Assembly (NCBI RefSeq): GCF_042682915.1
Contig: NZ_JBHUIW010000003.1
Span: 248,001 to 312,000, forward strand
DNA length: 64,000 nucleotides
Direction: 5' to 3'
Source of the DNA: Rhodoplanes azumiensis
Lineage (GTDB): Bacteria > Pseudomonadota > Alphaproteobacteria > Rhizobiales > Xanthobacteraceae
This document shows positions 9,192 to 17,079 of the stretch, piece by piece (positions within the stretch are counted from its first letter, which is position 1; each line of letters starts with the position of its first letter). Under the pieces are notes generated by a model. That model did no database searches and had not been told where the DNA came from. It saw only the letters and a program-made list of their open reading frames with translations. The position numbers and the translations under genes are program-made.

Positions 9192-9938
9192 TCAGCGCGT
9201 GAGCGCCGGCTCGCCGCGGCGGCGCTGCGAGCGACCGCGCGCCTCGTGCGCACACTTCTCGACATGGACGTCGCGGTTGATCACCTGCAGGTTGGGCAGG
9301 CCCCAATAGGCGAGGAGGTCCGGCCAGGGCGTGTCGCGGCGGTCGCGCCAAACCTCGAACAGCGGCACCTTGTGATCGATCTCGGCGGTCCGCCACAGGC
9401 GCTTGCCGCGCGCCGCGCAGCGCCGCTGCTGCAGCTTGCGGAGCAGCACGACGTGCGCGGTCGGCGCCGTCCAGAGCTGCCACGCGACCACGCAGGCGGC
9501 GTGCCACTCGGCGTTGCGGTTCGCGCCGCGGTCCCACAGATCGACATGCCAGCCGAACCGGTAGACGGGCTGGCCGCAGACGCAGCAGCGGCCGCCGCCG
9601 GGCGCGAAGTCGGGCTCGCGATACGGCGCCGGCGGGGTGCGGAAGCTCGCCGGCAGGCCGCGCGCCCGGTCGGGCCGCCGGGTGCCGGTGGCGGCGATCC
9701 GCCAGGTCCAGCCCTCGGGCGCGCCGCTCTTGGCCGCCAGCGCGCGGGCGAGCCGGTCGGCGCGCAGCGGATGCGCCCGCCAGTAGCCGTCGATCGCCAT
9801 GCGAGGCAGCGGCGGGATCAGCGGCCGCGCCAGCGCCCGGTTCAGCACCGGCACCGGAAAGATCTCGGGCAGCGCCTTGTTCAGGCGCGCGAGGGCGCTC
9901 CGGTTGCGCGCCTCGCGCCAGGCCGATGCCGCCCCCAT
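9192..9938 (-). CDS. HNH endonuclease-like protein with zinc-binding cysteines
   Basis: A 248-residue protein. The N-terminal half is Arg/Ala-rich and unrecognised. The C-terminal half carries a CCVCGQPV knuckle, a second conserved patch EWHAACVVAW, then AEIDHKVPLFEV and NLQVINRDVHVEKCAHEA. The last two match the D-H and N...H/C blocks of HNH nucleases. It ends only ten bases from the diguanylate cyclase stop and is convergent with it. The start at 9938 is preferred because the longer frame overlaps the divergent upstream region and is compositionally a shadow. The substrate is unknown; a DNA-repair, restriction or mobile-element role cannot be told apart. Confidence 0.7.
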   Translation of the reverse strand: MGAASAWREARNRSALARLNKALPEIFPVPVLNRALARPLIPPLPRMAIDGYWRAHPLRADRLARALAAKSGAPEGWTWRIAATGTRRPDRARGLPASFRTPPAPYREPDFAPGGGRCCVCGQPVYRFGWHVDLWDRGANRNAEWHAACVVAWQLWTAPTAHVVLLRKLQQRRCAARGKRLWRTAEIDHKVPLFEVWRDRRDTPWPDLLAYWGLPNLQVINRDVHVEKCAHEARGRSQRRRGEPALTR

Positions 9939-10202
9939 GTCCGAAACTCTCCCGCCGATCCTCGCGCCGAATCGTAGCCGCCGACCGTAAACGATTCGCC
10001 GCTCCGGCCGCCTCGCCGCTCCGGCCCGCCACGGTCCGCGACGAACCGGCAGGGTTTGCCGGCACGGCAGATCGTGCCCGGTCCCGGCCCGCCGACGATC
10101 CGTGAAAACCAGCGGCGCACCGTCGTTCTCGCCACGTCGCGGCGAGGCACGCCGCTTGCTGGTCACGATCCGAACTCAGCACTCAGTCGTCGTGAGAGCG
10201 TC

Positions 10203-10973
10203 ATGGTCGCGTCCGTCTCGTCGTCGTCCTCGCCCTGTCCGTATCCCGCCGGCTCGTCCCGCAGCAGCACCGTGCCGGCCGATCCGGCCGACCGCTTCGA
10301 CGCCGCCGTCGCGGCCGACGCGGCGGCGGCGCGCGCCGCCGAGGCGTCCTCCGGCGAGTCCACGACCGCGACCACGTCGGCCGTCGCGACCGGCACGACG
10401 ACACCGACGGGAACGTCGAGCAGCAGCACCGAGACCTATCGGATCGATCCGAGCCGGGTGCATCGGCTCGCGCCACCGACCCGCGATGGCGTCGCCACCC
10501 TCGCCGCGGAGCTGGCGGCCAAGCTCGACGCCGCCTTCGCGAAGGCCGGCCTGCCGACCACGCCGCCCGTCGCGATCGCCGTCGACGAGACCGGCGTTCA
10601 CGTGTCCGGCGTCCGATCGTCCGGCGCCGACGGGGCGGACGCACGCGACGACCTCGCCGCGATCGCGGATCTGCTGGCGTCCGACGTCGACCTGCGGCGC
10701 GGCATCAAGATGGCCCACTCGATCACGGCGCAGGCCTACGCGCTCGAGCAGACGAAGCCCGAGGACTCGTACCGCAACGTCGGCGATCCGCGCGCCGCGA
10801 TCGACAGCTTCCTCGCGATGATGGAGGCGCAGCGCGCCGTCTCGATGCAGTTCGTCTACGCCGATGGTGGCGTGTCGGTGACGGCGAACGGGATCGCCTG
10901 GCCGACCGCGTCCGAGCCGACCGCGTCCGAGCCGACCGTGGCCTCCGAGCCGGCCGCCGTGCAGGCCGCCTGA
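10203..10973 (+). CDS. Hypothetical protein with C-terminal PTASE repeats
   Basis: A 256-residue protein without a signal peptide. The N-terminus is Ser/Thr/Ala-rich and low-complexity (to about residue 80). The middle (about 85-230) is a folded-looking segment with RIDPSRVHRLAPPTRDG, IAVDETGVHVSG and EDSYRNVGDPRAAIDSFLAM. The tail carries three copies of a five-residue unit, TASEP/VASEP, encoded by a 15-bp DNA repeat at 10909-10950. I do not recognise a family. Codon use matches a real gene and GAGAG precedes the ATG. It stands alone between divergent and convergent neighbours. Confidence 0.6.
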   Translation: MVASVSSSSSPCPYPAGSSRSSTVPADPADRFDAAVAADAAAARAAEASSGESTTATTSAVATGTTTPTGTSSSSTETYRIDPSRVHRLAPPTRDGVATLAAELAAKLDAAFAKAGLPTTPPVAIAVDETGVHVSGVRSSGADGADARDDLAAIADLLASDVDLRRGIKMAHSITAQAYALEQTKPEDSYRNVGDPRAAIDSFLAMMEAQRAVSMQFVYADGGVSVTANGIAWPTASEPTASEPTVASEPAAVQAA

Positions 10974-11084
10974 GCCGTCGCTTCCGCCGGGCGTGGGAAC
11001 CGGACCGACGGTTGGCGCACGACGGCTGCGGCGCCGTGGGGGTTGGAGCGCGCGGCAACCCGAGGGCATGCGAACGGCCGCCGG

Positions 11085-12287
11085 TCAGTAGAGCAGGTGA
11101 GGCCGCCGCTCCTCGGTCCAGGCCGCCTCGTCGGCGCGGGTGAGGGTGTCGAGGTCGGCCGGTGTCGCGGCCGGGTCGTCGACCCAGTCCCGGAGCGCCG
11201 GGCCGCCGTTGATGACGTCGATGGCGAGGCGGCCACGCTCGTACTCGTAGGGGAAGTCGCGCCACAGCGGGTAGTCGCGCCGCAGTCGCCGGACCGCCTT
11301 GAAGGCGAGTGCCTGCAGGCGCCACGGCCGGAACGCGGCATGGTCGTAGACCGGCGCCTCGGCGTGGACGTGGACGCCGTGGCAGAGCTGGCCGACGTGC
11401 TTGTGGAAGGTCGGCTCGAACCAGATCTCGCGCAGCGCGCAGCCCGACAGCCACTCCGGCGCGAGCCGCATCATCTCGGCCAGCACGGCGCGGGCGTCGA
11501 GGTCTGGGGCGCCGAACAGCTCGAGCGGCCGGGTGGTGCCGCGCCCCTCCGACAACGTCGTGCCCTCCAGCATCACGGTGCCGGCATAGGCGCGCGCCAT
11601 GGCGAGGTTCGGGGCGTTGGGGCTGGGGTTGATCCACACCCGCTCGCCGAGCGGCCAGCCGAAGCCGGGTGCGGCGTCGGGCTGCCAGCCCTCCATCGCG
11701 ATCACCCGGTGGTCGACGTCGAGCCGGTTCGTCGCGACGAACCAGGCCGCCATCTCGCCCAGCGTCAGCCCGTGCCGCATCGGCATCGGGCCGGCGCCGA
11801 CGAAGCTCTCCTGGCCGGGGCGCAGCGTCAGGCCTTCGACCGGCCGGCCGACCGGGTTCGGGCGGTCGAGCACCCACACGGCCTTGCGGTGGCGCGCCGC
11901 CGCCTCCAGCACGTAGAGCAGCGTGGTGACGAAGGTGTAGATGCGGCAGCCGAGATCCTGGAGGTCGACGAGCAGGACATCGAACGTGTCCATCATGGCG
12001 GCGGTCGGCCGCCTGACCTCGCCGTAGAGGCTGAACACCGGGATGCCGTGCACCGGATCGGTGAAGTCCGGCGACTCCACCATGTTGTCCTGCTTGTCGC
12101 CGCGCAGCCCGTGCTGCGGCCCGAAGGCCGCCGTCACCCGCACGTCGCCACAGGCGGCGAGCGCATCGAGCGAATGGGTCAGGTCGCGCGTCACCGACGC
12201 CGGATGGGCGAGCAGCGCCACGCGGCGCCCGGCGAGCGGCGCCCGCAGCGACGGATCGGCGAGCAGCCGGTCGATCCCGAATCTCAT
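11085..12287 (-). CDS. DUF1343/NamZ-family exo-beta-N-acetylmuramidase
   Basis: A 400-residue protein matching the DUF1343 family, whose Bacillus member NamZ releases terminal N-acetylmuramic acid from peptidoglycan fragments. Visible family blocks include GIDRLLA, VALLAHPASV, AFGPQHGLRGDKQDNM, DVLLVDLQDLGCRIYTF, VLDRPNPVGR, and SEGRGTTRPLELFGAP. No signal peptide is seen, so a cytoplasmic role in cell-wall recycling is inferred. Its start codon overlaps the stop of the DOMON-like gene (ATGA), so the two form a coupled operon. The start at 12287 was chosen on this overlap. Confidence 0.85.
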   Translation of the reverse strand: MRFGIDRLLADPSLRAPLAGRRVALLAHPASVTRDLTHSLDALAACGDVRVTAAFGPQHGLRGDKQDNMVESPDFTDPVHGIPVFSLYGEVRRPTAAMMDTFDVLLVDLQDLGCRIYTFVTTLLYVLEAAARHRKAVWVLDRPNPVGRPVEGLTLRPGQESFVGAGPMPMRHGLTLGEMAAWFVATNRLDVDHRVIAMEGWQPDAAPGFGWPLGERVWINPSPNAPNLAMARAYAGTVMLEGTTLSEGRGTTRPLELFGAPDLDARAVLAEMMRLAPEWLSGCALREIWFEPTFHKHVGQLCHGVHVHAEAPVYDHAAFRPWRLQALAFKAVRRLRRDYPLWRDFPYEYERGRLAIDVINGGPALRDWVDDPAATPADLDTLTRADEAAWTEERRPHLLY

Positions 12288-12859
12288 CGGCTCACCCCCT
12301 CGGCGGTCCATGCCGTACCGGGCGGCAGCGCGGCCGCAAAGCCGTCGGCGTGATGGAAGTCGGGCCGCCCGGGAGGATGCGCCAACGCCCAGTAGGAGAG
12401 GCGGCCGTCGATGGTCTCGATCACGACGGAGAGAGCCAGCCGCAGGGGCGCGTCGGCCGACCTCGTCGCCACGTCCCCGAGCGTCAGCGTCGCCCGCAGC
12501 GTGACCCGGCCTGGGTCGCGCAGGATCCGGATCGCGGGCGCCGCGACGTCGCCGGCCGCGCGCATGCCGCGTCGATACGAGTCGAACCGCCAGGCGGCCC
12601 AGGCCGTGGACGGCGAGAGGTTCAGCTCGAGATAGCCTTCGCCGTCATCGCCGCGCAGAAACGCCTCGCAGCAGGTGTGTCGCCACAGGCCGTCGGTGCG
12701 CACGGGCGCGGCCGGCACGGGCCAGCGGATCGCGTCGACGCGGCCGGCGATCCCATAGGTCAGCATCAGACGGCCGGGCACGGCACGAACGACGTCGACC
12801 GAGATCGAGTCGACGATCGGGCAGGGCGTGTCGGGATGGGGGTGCAAGGGCAGGCGCAT
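12284..12859 (-). CDS. DOMON-like domain protein
   Basis: A 191-residue protein that fits the bacterial DOMON-like ligand-binding beta-sandwich group. Blocks include VRAVPGRLMLTYGIAG, RTDGLWRHTCCEAFL, GYLELNLSPSTAWAAWRFDSYR and a C-terminal WALAHPPGRPDFHHADGF. Such proteins are thought to bind sugars or haem, but this subfamily has no proven function. It is the first gene of a two-gene operon with the NamZ-like gene, which hints at a link to amino-sugar or cell-wall fragments. There is no signal peptide. Confidence 0.75.
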   Translation of the reverse strand: MRLPLHPHPDTPCPIVDSISVDVVRAVPGRLMLTYGIAGRVDAIRWPVPAAPVRTDGLWRHTCCEAFLRGDDGEGYLELNLSPSTAWAAWRFDSYRRGMRAAGDVAAPAIRILRDPGRVTLRATLTLGDVATRSADAPLRLALSVVIETIDGRLSYWALAHPPGRPDFHHADGFAAALPPGTAWTAEGVSR

Positions 12860-12895
12860 TCGGCGATCCTATACCGCATCGGAGTCTCCGGCGCG

Positions 12896-12985
12896 TCATG
12901 CCCGCGCTCGTCGCGGGCATCCCCGTCTTGTCGGATGGGCCGGACAGCGACGGCTGTGGATGGCCGGGACGAGCCCGGCCACGAG
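12896..12985. repeat. Intergenic palindromic repeat pair
   Basis: Two hairpin units of the kind dispersed in Hyphomicrobiales genomes. The first is ATGCCCGCGCTCGTCGCGGGCAT (12898-12920, written here only to show its arms ATGCCCGCG and CGCGGGCAT). The second is GGCCGGGACGAGCCCGGCC near 12962-12980. They fill the gap between the DOMON-like gene and the epimerase gene; no open frame there is credible. Confidence 0.65.
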
Positions 12986-13070
12986 GAAGGCGGAGTCCTG
13001 GTCGCCACAGAAATTGCACCGCGCCTGCCTACCGTCGTCGCGCCGGGCCTTTGGATCGGGGAGACACCGC

Positions 13071-14045
13071 ATGGCGCCGCTGATCGCGTTGACCGGGGCG
13101 ACCGGCTTCATCGGGCGTCATCTGCTCGCGGCGTTGCCGGAGCAGGGGTTTCGGGTGCGGGCGCTGCTGCGGCGGCCGGCCGATCTGCCGGCGAGTGCGA
13201 CCGGGGCCGTGATCGGCGACATCGCGCGGCCGCAGAACATGGCGGCGGCGCTCGCCGACGTCGATGCCGTCGTCCACTCGGCGGCGCTGACGCCGGGGTT
13301 TCCCGGCCAGCCGGGACGTCCCGGCCAGCCGGGATGTCCCGACCCGAGCGGCCTCACCGGCACGCCGGCCGACGACTACCGAACCATGAACACGGAGGCG
13401 ACGATCGCCCTCGCCCGCGCGGCGCAGCGCGCCGGGGTGAAACGCTTCGTCTTCCTCTCCTCGATCCGTGCCCAGACCGGGCCGAGTGCGCCCGGCGTCG
13501 TCACCGAGGCGACCGCGCCGTCGCCCGAATCCGACTACGGTCGCTCCAAGCTCGCCGCCGAAGCGGGGCTCGCGACCCTCGACATCGACTGGGTGGCGCT
13601 GCGCCCGGTGCTGGTCTACGGCCCCGGCGTGCGCGGCAACATGGCCGGGCTCCTGCGCCTCGCCCGCACGCCGTGGCCGCTGCCGCTCGGCGGCGTGACG
13701 GCCGGCCGGTCGCTGCTCGCGGTGGAGAACCTCGCCACGGCCATCGCCACGCTCCTGTCGCATCCCGAGCCGCTGCGCCGGGCGTTCGTGGTCGCCGACC
13801 GCGAGGTCTTGACCGTCGGCGCCATGGTCGCGGCGCTGCGCCGAGGGCTCGGCCGCGCGCCGGGGCTCGTCCCCGTGCCGACGCCGCTGCTGCGGGCCGG
13901 CTGTGCCGTGACCGGACGCACCGAAACCTTTCGCCGCCTCGCCGAGCCGCTGGTCGTCGATGCGTCGGCGCTGGCCGCGCTCGGCTGGACGCCGACCGTG
14001 GCGACGCCCGAAGGCCTCGCGCGGCTGGCGCGCGAGACGCCTTGA
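13071..14045 (+). CDS. NAD(P)-dependent epimerase/dehydratase (extended SDR)
   Basis: A 324-residue extended short-chain dehydrogenase/reductase. The N-terminus has the nucleotide-binding GATGFIGRHLL (glycine pattern GxxGxxG), RALLRRPADLP follows beta-2, and the catalytic Tyr-Lys lies in YGRSKLAAEA. The C-terminal half varies, as in the NDUFA9-like/atypical group. A run of G-Q-P-G-R-P-G-Q repeats (about residues 80-95) encodes an unusual Pro/Gly insertion. The start at 13071 has GGGAG upstream; the long upstream extension covers the intergenic repeat and is rejected. The substrate is unknown. Confidence 0.87.
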   Translation: MAPLIALTGATGFIGRHLLAALPEQGFRVRALLRRPADLPASATGAVIGDIARPQNMAAALADVDAVVHSAALTPGFPGQPGRPGQPGCPDPSGLTGTPADDYRTMNTEATIALARAAQRAGVKRFVFLSSIRAQTGPSAPGVVTEATAPSPESDYGRSKLAAEAGLATLDIDWVALRPVLVYGPGVRGNMAGLLRLARTPWPLPLGGVTAGRSLLAVENLATAIATLLSHPEPLRRAFVVADREVLTVGAMVAALRRGLGRAPGLVPVPTPLLRAGCAVTGRTETFRRLAEPLVVDASALAALGWTPTVATPEGLARLARETP

Positions 14046-14067
14046 TACGCCGAAGGCCTTCTCGCCG

Positions 14068-14799
14068 TCACGCCGCCGGTCGGGCGGCGGTGTCGCGCGG
14101 TCCGGCCGTGCCGGCCTCGGTCGCCCGCTCGGCGGTGGCCCGCTCGACGGCGACCCGCTCGGCGGCGACCCGCGCCGCGGTGGCCCGCGCCCAGCCCAGC
14201 ATCGTCTCGAGGCCGGTGTGGAACGCCTCCGCCTGGAGAAGCGCGAGGTGCTGCGGCGTGCGATGGCGCATGAAGGCGGTCATGCGGTCGCCCGACAACA
14301 CGTCGAGATAGCGGCGGGTCCACTCCGACAGATCGGTCGAGGCGCGAAGCGCCGCCCCGAAAAGCTCGACGTTCGAGCGCGCGACCATGTCGAGATGGGC
14401 GCGGGCGCAGGCGTTCATGTGGGTCGTCATCTCGGCGCCGACCGCGAGCATGTTCCGCGCCATCGCGGTGTTCTGCTGGAAGAAATCGGCGCCGGTTCGC
14501 GCCGCGACGGCCACGGCGGTCCCACCCGCGCCGGCGACCGGGGGCTCGGGGGCGTTCGGCACCGGCCGTCGGGACGGGAGCGCGGTCGGCACCCACTGCC
14601 CGATGGTGAAGACGCCGGAGGGCGGATCGGCATCGTCCGGAACGCTGGGGGGCGCCTCGCCGGGCGCCAGCACGATCGGGGGGTGGACGGTCTCGACCGC
14701 CCGGTCGAGCGGGGCCTGGTCAAGGGGTGCCTGGTCGAGGGGGGCCTGGTCGAGGGGGGGCTGGTCGAGCGGCGCATGCTGGTCCATCGTGGTCTCCAT
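14068..14799 (-). CDS. Phasin-like protein with N-terminal PLDQ repeats
   Basis: A 243-residue protein. Residues about 6-35 hold five or six copies of PLDQA/PLDQP, then a Pro-rich linker. The helical middle (about 105-205) has FFQQNTAMARNMLAVGAEM and ARSNVELFGAALRASTDLSEW, typical of Phasin_2 proteins that coat polyhydroxyalkanoate granules. The C-terminus is a heptad-like Ala/Glu/Arg helix (VAAERVAVERATAERAT). No polyhydroxyalkanoate synthesis gene is nearby, so granule binding is inferred from sequence pattern only. Confidence 0.65.
   Translation of the reverse strand: METTMDQHAPLDQPPLDQAPLDQAPLDQAPLDRAVETVHPPIVLAPGEAPPSVPDDADPPSGVFTIGQWVPTALPSRRPVPNAPEPPVAGAGGTAVAVAARTGADFFQQNTAMARNMLAVGAEMTTHMNACARAHLDMVARSNVELFGAALRASTDLSEWTRRYLDVLSGDRMTAFMRHRTPQHLALLQAEAFHTGLETMLGWARATAARVAAERVAVERATAERATEAGTAGPRDTAARPAA
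14698..14790. repeat. 15-bp tandem repeats inside the phasin-like gene
   Basis: Imperfect copies of CTGGTCGAGGGGGGC are arranged head to tail in frame. They encode the PLDQ units. Copy number could vary by slippage without shifting the frame. Confidence 0.75.
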
Positions 14800-15174
14800 C
14801 GCGGGTGACGTCAGATTTCCGGCATTCCGAGTTCTTTATCGCGCATCAATTCCCGATTCTCGTGACGGTTTTGCGGTCGCGCGATTCAATCCGAGCGAGC
14901 TGTTTGAGTTCCGAATTACCTCCGAAATGCTTCCGGCGGCCCAGTCTGGACGTGACACGGCGGCGAAAAATCTCAGCAATCATGCCGAAGGAGGATGCGG
15001 CACGCCGAGGCCTTAATGTCGCACCGCTTCCGGCAACGGGTTCAAGTCCGGACTCCCGTTACGGGTTAATGCCGCGGTAGGCTGCGAATCGGGAGTCAGT
15101 CGCGAGGCTGGAGACGGCGCCCCATATGCAGTAGTTGATTGTGCACCGACCCACTTCCATGTGCGGGCTAAATC
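14800..15174. other. Gene-free, AT-richer gap upstream of the AAA ATPase
   Basis: No credible gene is seen. Base composition drops here compared with the flanks. A short hairpin (AACGGG...CCCGTT, 15035-15060) is present. The stretch probably holds the promoters of the divergent phasin-like gene and the AAA ATPase, and marks the left edge of a lower-GC island. Confidence 0.5.
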
Positions 15175-16431
15175 ATGAACGATAAAGACGGGCCCGGGCA
15201 CGCTTTGAGTAAGGCATCAAAGCCAGCTCGGATAATCGAGCTTAAGGTTCGAAACTTTCGGGCACTCCGCGACGTCGAATTCAAGAATTTGACGCCACTA
15301 ACTGTTCTGTTGGGTCCAAACGGCAGCGGAAAGTCCACTGTATTCGATGTCTTTGCGTTTTTATCGGAGTGCTATCGGTCGGGACTTCGCAGCGCGTGGG
15401 ATCGACGTGGAAGGGCACGAGAACTGAAAACCCGCGGATCCGACGGCCCATTGGTGATAGAAATCAAGTACAGTGAGCCGGATTTTCCGCTTATCACGTA
15501 TCATCTCGCCGTGGACGAGCGCCGCGGCGCACCGATCGTCGTCGACGAATGGTTGAGCTGGCGACGCGGCAGCCATGGGAGACCCTTCCGGTTTCTCGAG
15601 TATCGAGAGGGCGTCGGTCGAGCGGTCAGTGGCGAGATGCCGGACCAGCAGGATGTCCGAAAGGATTTCCCGCTGCAATCGCCGGATCTCATTGCAGTCA
15701 ACGCTCTAGGACAGTTCGCCGATCACCCGCGGGTCGCTGCGCTCCGCGAATTCATAACCGGATGGTATGTCTCGTACCTGTCGGTCGGTGATACCCGCGG
15801 GCAGCCGGAGGCAGGGCCTCAAGAGCGCCTGTCACGAACCGGAGACAATCTCGCGAATGTCGTCCAATACTTGTCCGAACAGCATCCGGATAGGTTGGAG
15901 GCGATTTTCGACGTGCTGCGGGCCAGGGTGCCTCGCATCGAGAAGATACTGGCCGAAGCGATGCCCGATGGAAGGCTGCTGCTGACCATCAAGGACGCCC
16001 CCTTCGAGAAGCCGATCTTGGCTCGCTTTGCCTCTGATGGCACTCTGAAGATGTTGGCGTACCTGGTTCTTTTGTATGACCCGGCGCCACCGCCCTTCAT
16101 CGGCATCGAAGAACCCGAGAATTTCCTCCATCCGCGGCTTCTCCATGGACTCGCCGAGGAATGTCGGCGGGCTGCCGAGAAGGGGCAATTGCTCGTGACG
16201 ACACACTCTCCCTTTTTCTTGAATGCGCTGCGCGCCGACGAGGTCCGCGTGCTCTACCGTGACGAGGATGGTTATACCAAAGCGGTCCTCGCCTCAGACA
16301 TAAAAGGCATAAATGAGTTCATGAACGAGGGTGCCTTGTTGGGGCATCTTTGGCTGGAGGGCTATTTCGGAGTCGGTGATCCGCTGGTCAATCAAGGAGC
16401 GGCGAGGCGGATGCCGGGAGTCGCAAAATGA
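15175..16431 (+). CDS. AAA family ATPase (AAA_21/OLD-like, RecF-SMC type)
   Basis: A 418-residue ABC-type ATPase of the OLD/RecF-like group. The N-terminus shows IIELKVRNFRALRDVEF, the typical strand before Walker A (GPNGSGKST, 47-55). Toward the C-terminus, FASDGTLKMLAYLVLL is the signature-like segment, FIGIEEPENFLHP is Walker B, and LLVTTHSPFFLNAL holds the switch His. No nuclease domain is fused. The stop overlaps the DUF4276 start by four bases (ATGA). Codon use is visibly less GC-biased than in neighbours, which suggests acquisition. The pairing resembles ATPase-TOPRIM defence modules such as PARIS (AriA with AriB), but with DUF4276 as partner. Confidence 0.88.
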   Translation: MNDKDGPGHALSKASKPARIIELKVRNFRALRDVEFKNLTPLTVLLGPNGSGKSTVFDVFAFLSECYRSGLRSAWDRRGRARELKTRGSDGPLVIEIKYSEPDFPLITYHLAVDERRGAPIVVDEWLSWRRGSHGRPFRFLEYREGVGRAVSGEMPDQQDVRKDFPLQSPDLIAVNALGQFADHPRVAALREFITGWYVSYLSVGDTRGQPEAGPQERLSRTGDNLANVVQYLSEQHPDRLEAIFDVLRARVPRIEKILAEAMPDGRLLLTIKDAPFEKPILARFASDGTLKMLAYLVLLYDPAPPPFIGIEEPENFLHPRLLHGLAEECRRAAEKGQLLVTTHSPFFLNALRADEVRVLYRDEDGYTKAVLASDIKGINEFMNEGALLGHLWLEGYFGVGDPLVNQGAARRMPGVAK

Positions 16432-17045
16432 AGGCCGAGCACCTCGAGCTTCTTGTTGAAGAGCCTTCGATGGAGATTTTCCTCAACGCGGTCCTTCCGC
16501 GAATTCTCGCTGGCCGGGCGACTTATTCGATCCATGCCTATCAGGGGAAGCCGGATCTTCTTCAGAAGCTGGACGTTCGCCTCCGCGGTTATGCGAGATG
16601 GTTGCCGGATGCGTATCGGGTCATCGTGCTCGTGGATCGCGACGCGGACGACTGTGTCGGCTTGAAGGGACGCTTGGAGCGCGCCGCGGCGCAAGCCGGA
16701 TTGTCGACGCGAGTGACGTGCTGCGGGGCGCCCTGGCGGGTCGCGACCCGCCTCGCGATCGAGGAGCTTGAGGCTTGGTTTTTCGGTGAGTGGGCTGCAG
16801 TCAAGGCAGCGTACCCTCGAGTCGCCGGAACAGTCCCTCATCAGCAGGCGTATCGGCAACCGGATGCGATTGCCGGCGGAACATGGGAGGCGTTGCAGCG
16901 GGTACTTCAGCAGGCCGCCTATTTTCCGAGCGGATTGAGAAAAGCAGAACTCGCCGGCGCGGTCGGCGGACACTTCGATCCCCGGCGGGCGACGTCGCCC
17001 AGTTTCAAGGCTTTTGAGACGGCGGTGCTCGATGCCGTAGCCTAA
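16428..17045 (+). CDS. DUF4276 family protein (TOPRIM-like)
   Basis: A 205-residue protein matching DUF4276, a family placed near the TOPRIM fold. The first strand ends in LLVEEPSMEIFL, supplying the conserved acidic residues. The VIVLVDRDADDC segment gives the DxD metal site. RVTCCGAPWRVATRLAIEELEAWFFG is the other conserved family block. Its start overlaps the ATPase stop, so both are made together. TOPRIM-like partners in PARIS and Gabija/OLD-type systems act as nucleases; nuclease activity here is inferred. It is convergent with the sugar dehydrogenase gene 34 bases away. Confidence 0.83.
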   Translation: MKAEHLELLVEEPSMEIFLNAVLPRILAGRATYSIHAYQGKPDLLQKLDVRLRGYARWLPDAYRVIVLVDRDADDCVGLKGRLERAAAQAGLSTRVTCCGAPWRVATRLAIEELEAWFFGEWAAVKAAYPRVAGTVPHQQAYRQPDAIAGGTWEALQRVLQQAAYFPSGLRKAELAGAVGGHFDPRRATSPSFKAFETAVLDAVA

Positions 17046-17079
17046 TCTTCGTTTCCAAACTTGCGCAGGTCGATTCGGC

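Noticed and set aside
14698..14790. CRISPR-like array of short repeats
   Set aside because: The units are contiguous without spacers and encode in-frame PLDQ repeats.
15030..15065. tRNA-like GGGTTCAAGTCC near the left edge of the AAA/DUF4276 island
   Set aside because: The flanking bases do not form a T-arm and no acceptor or anticodon arm can be drawn; it is only a short hairpin.
14727..15080. 117-residue plus-strand frame across the gap before the AAA ATPase
   Set aside because: It overlaps the phasin-like coding repeats, has no ribosome site and no coherent fold.
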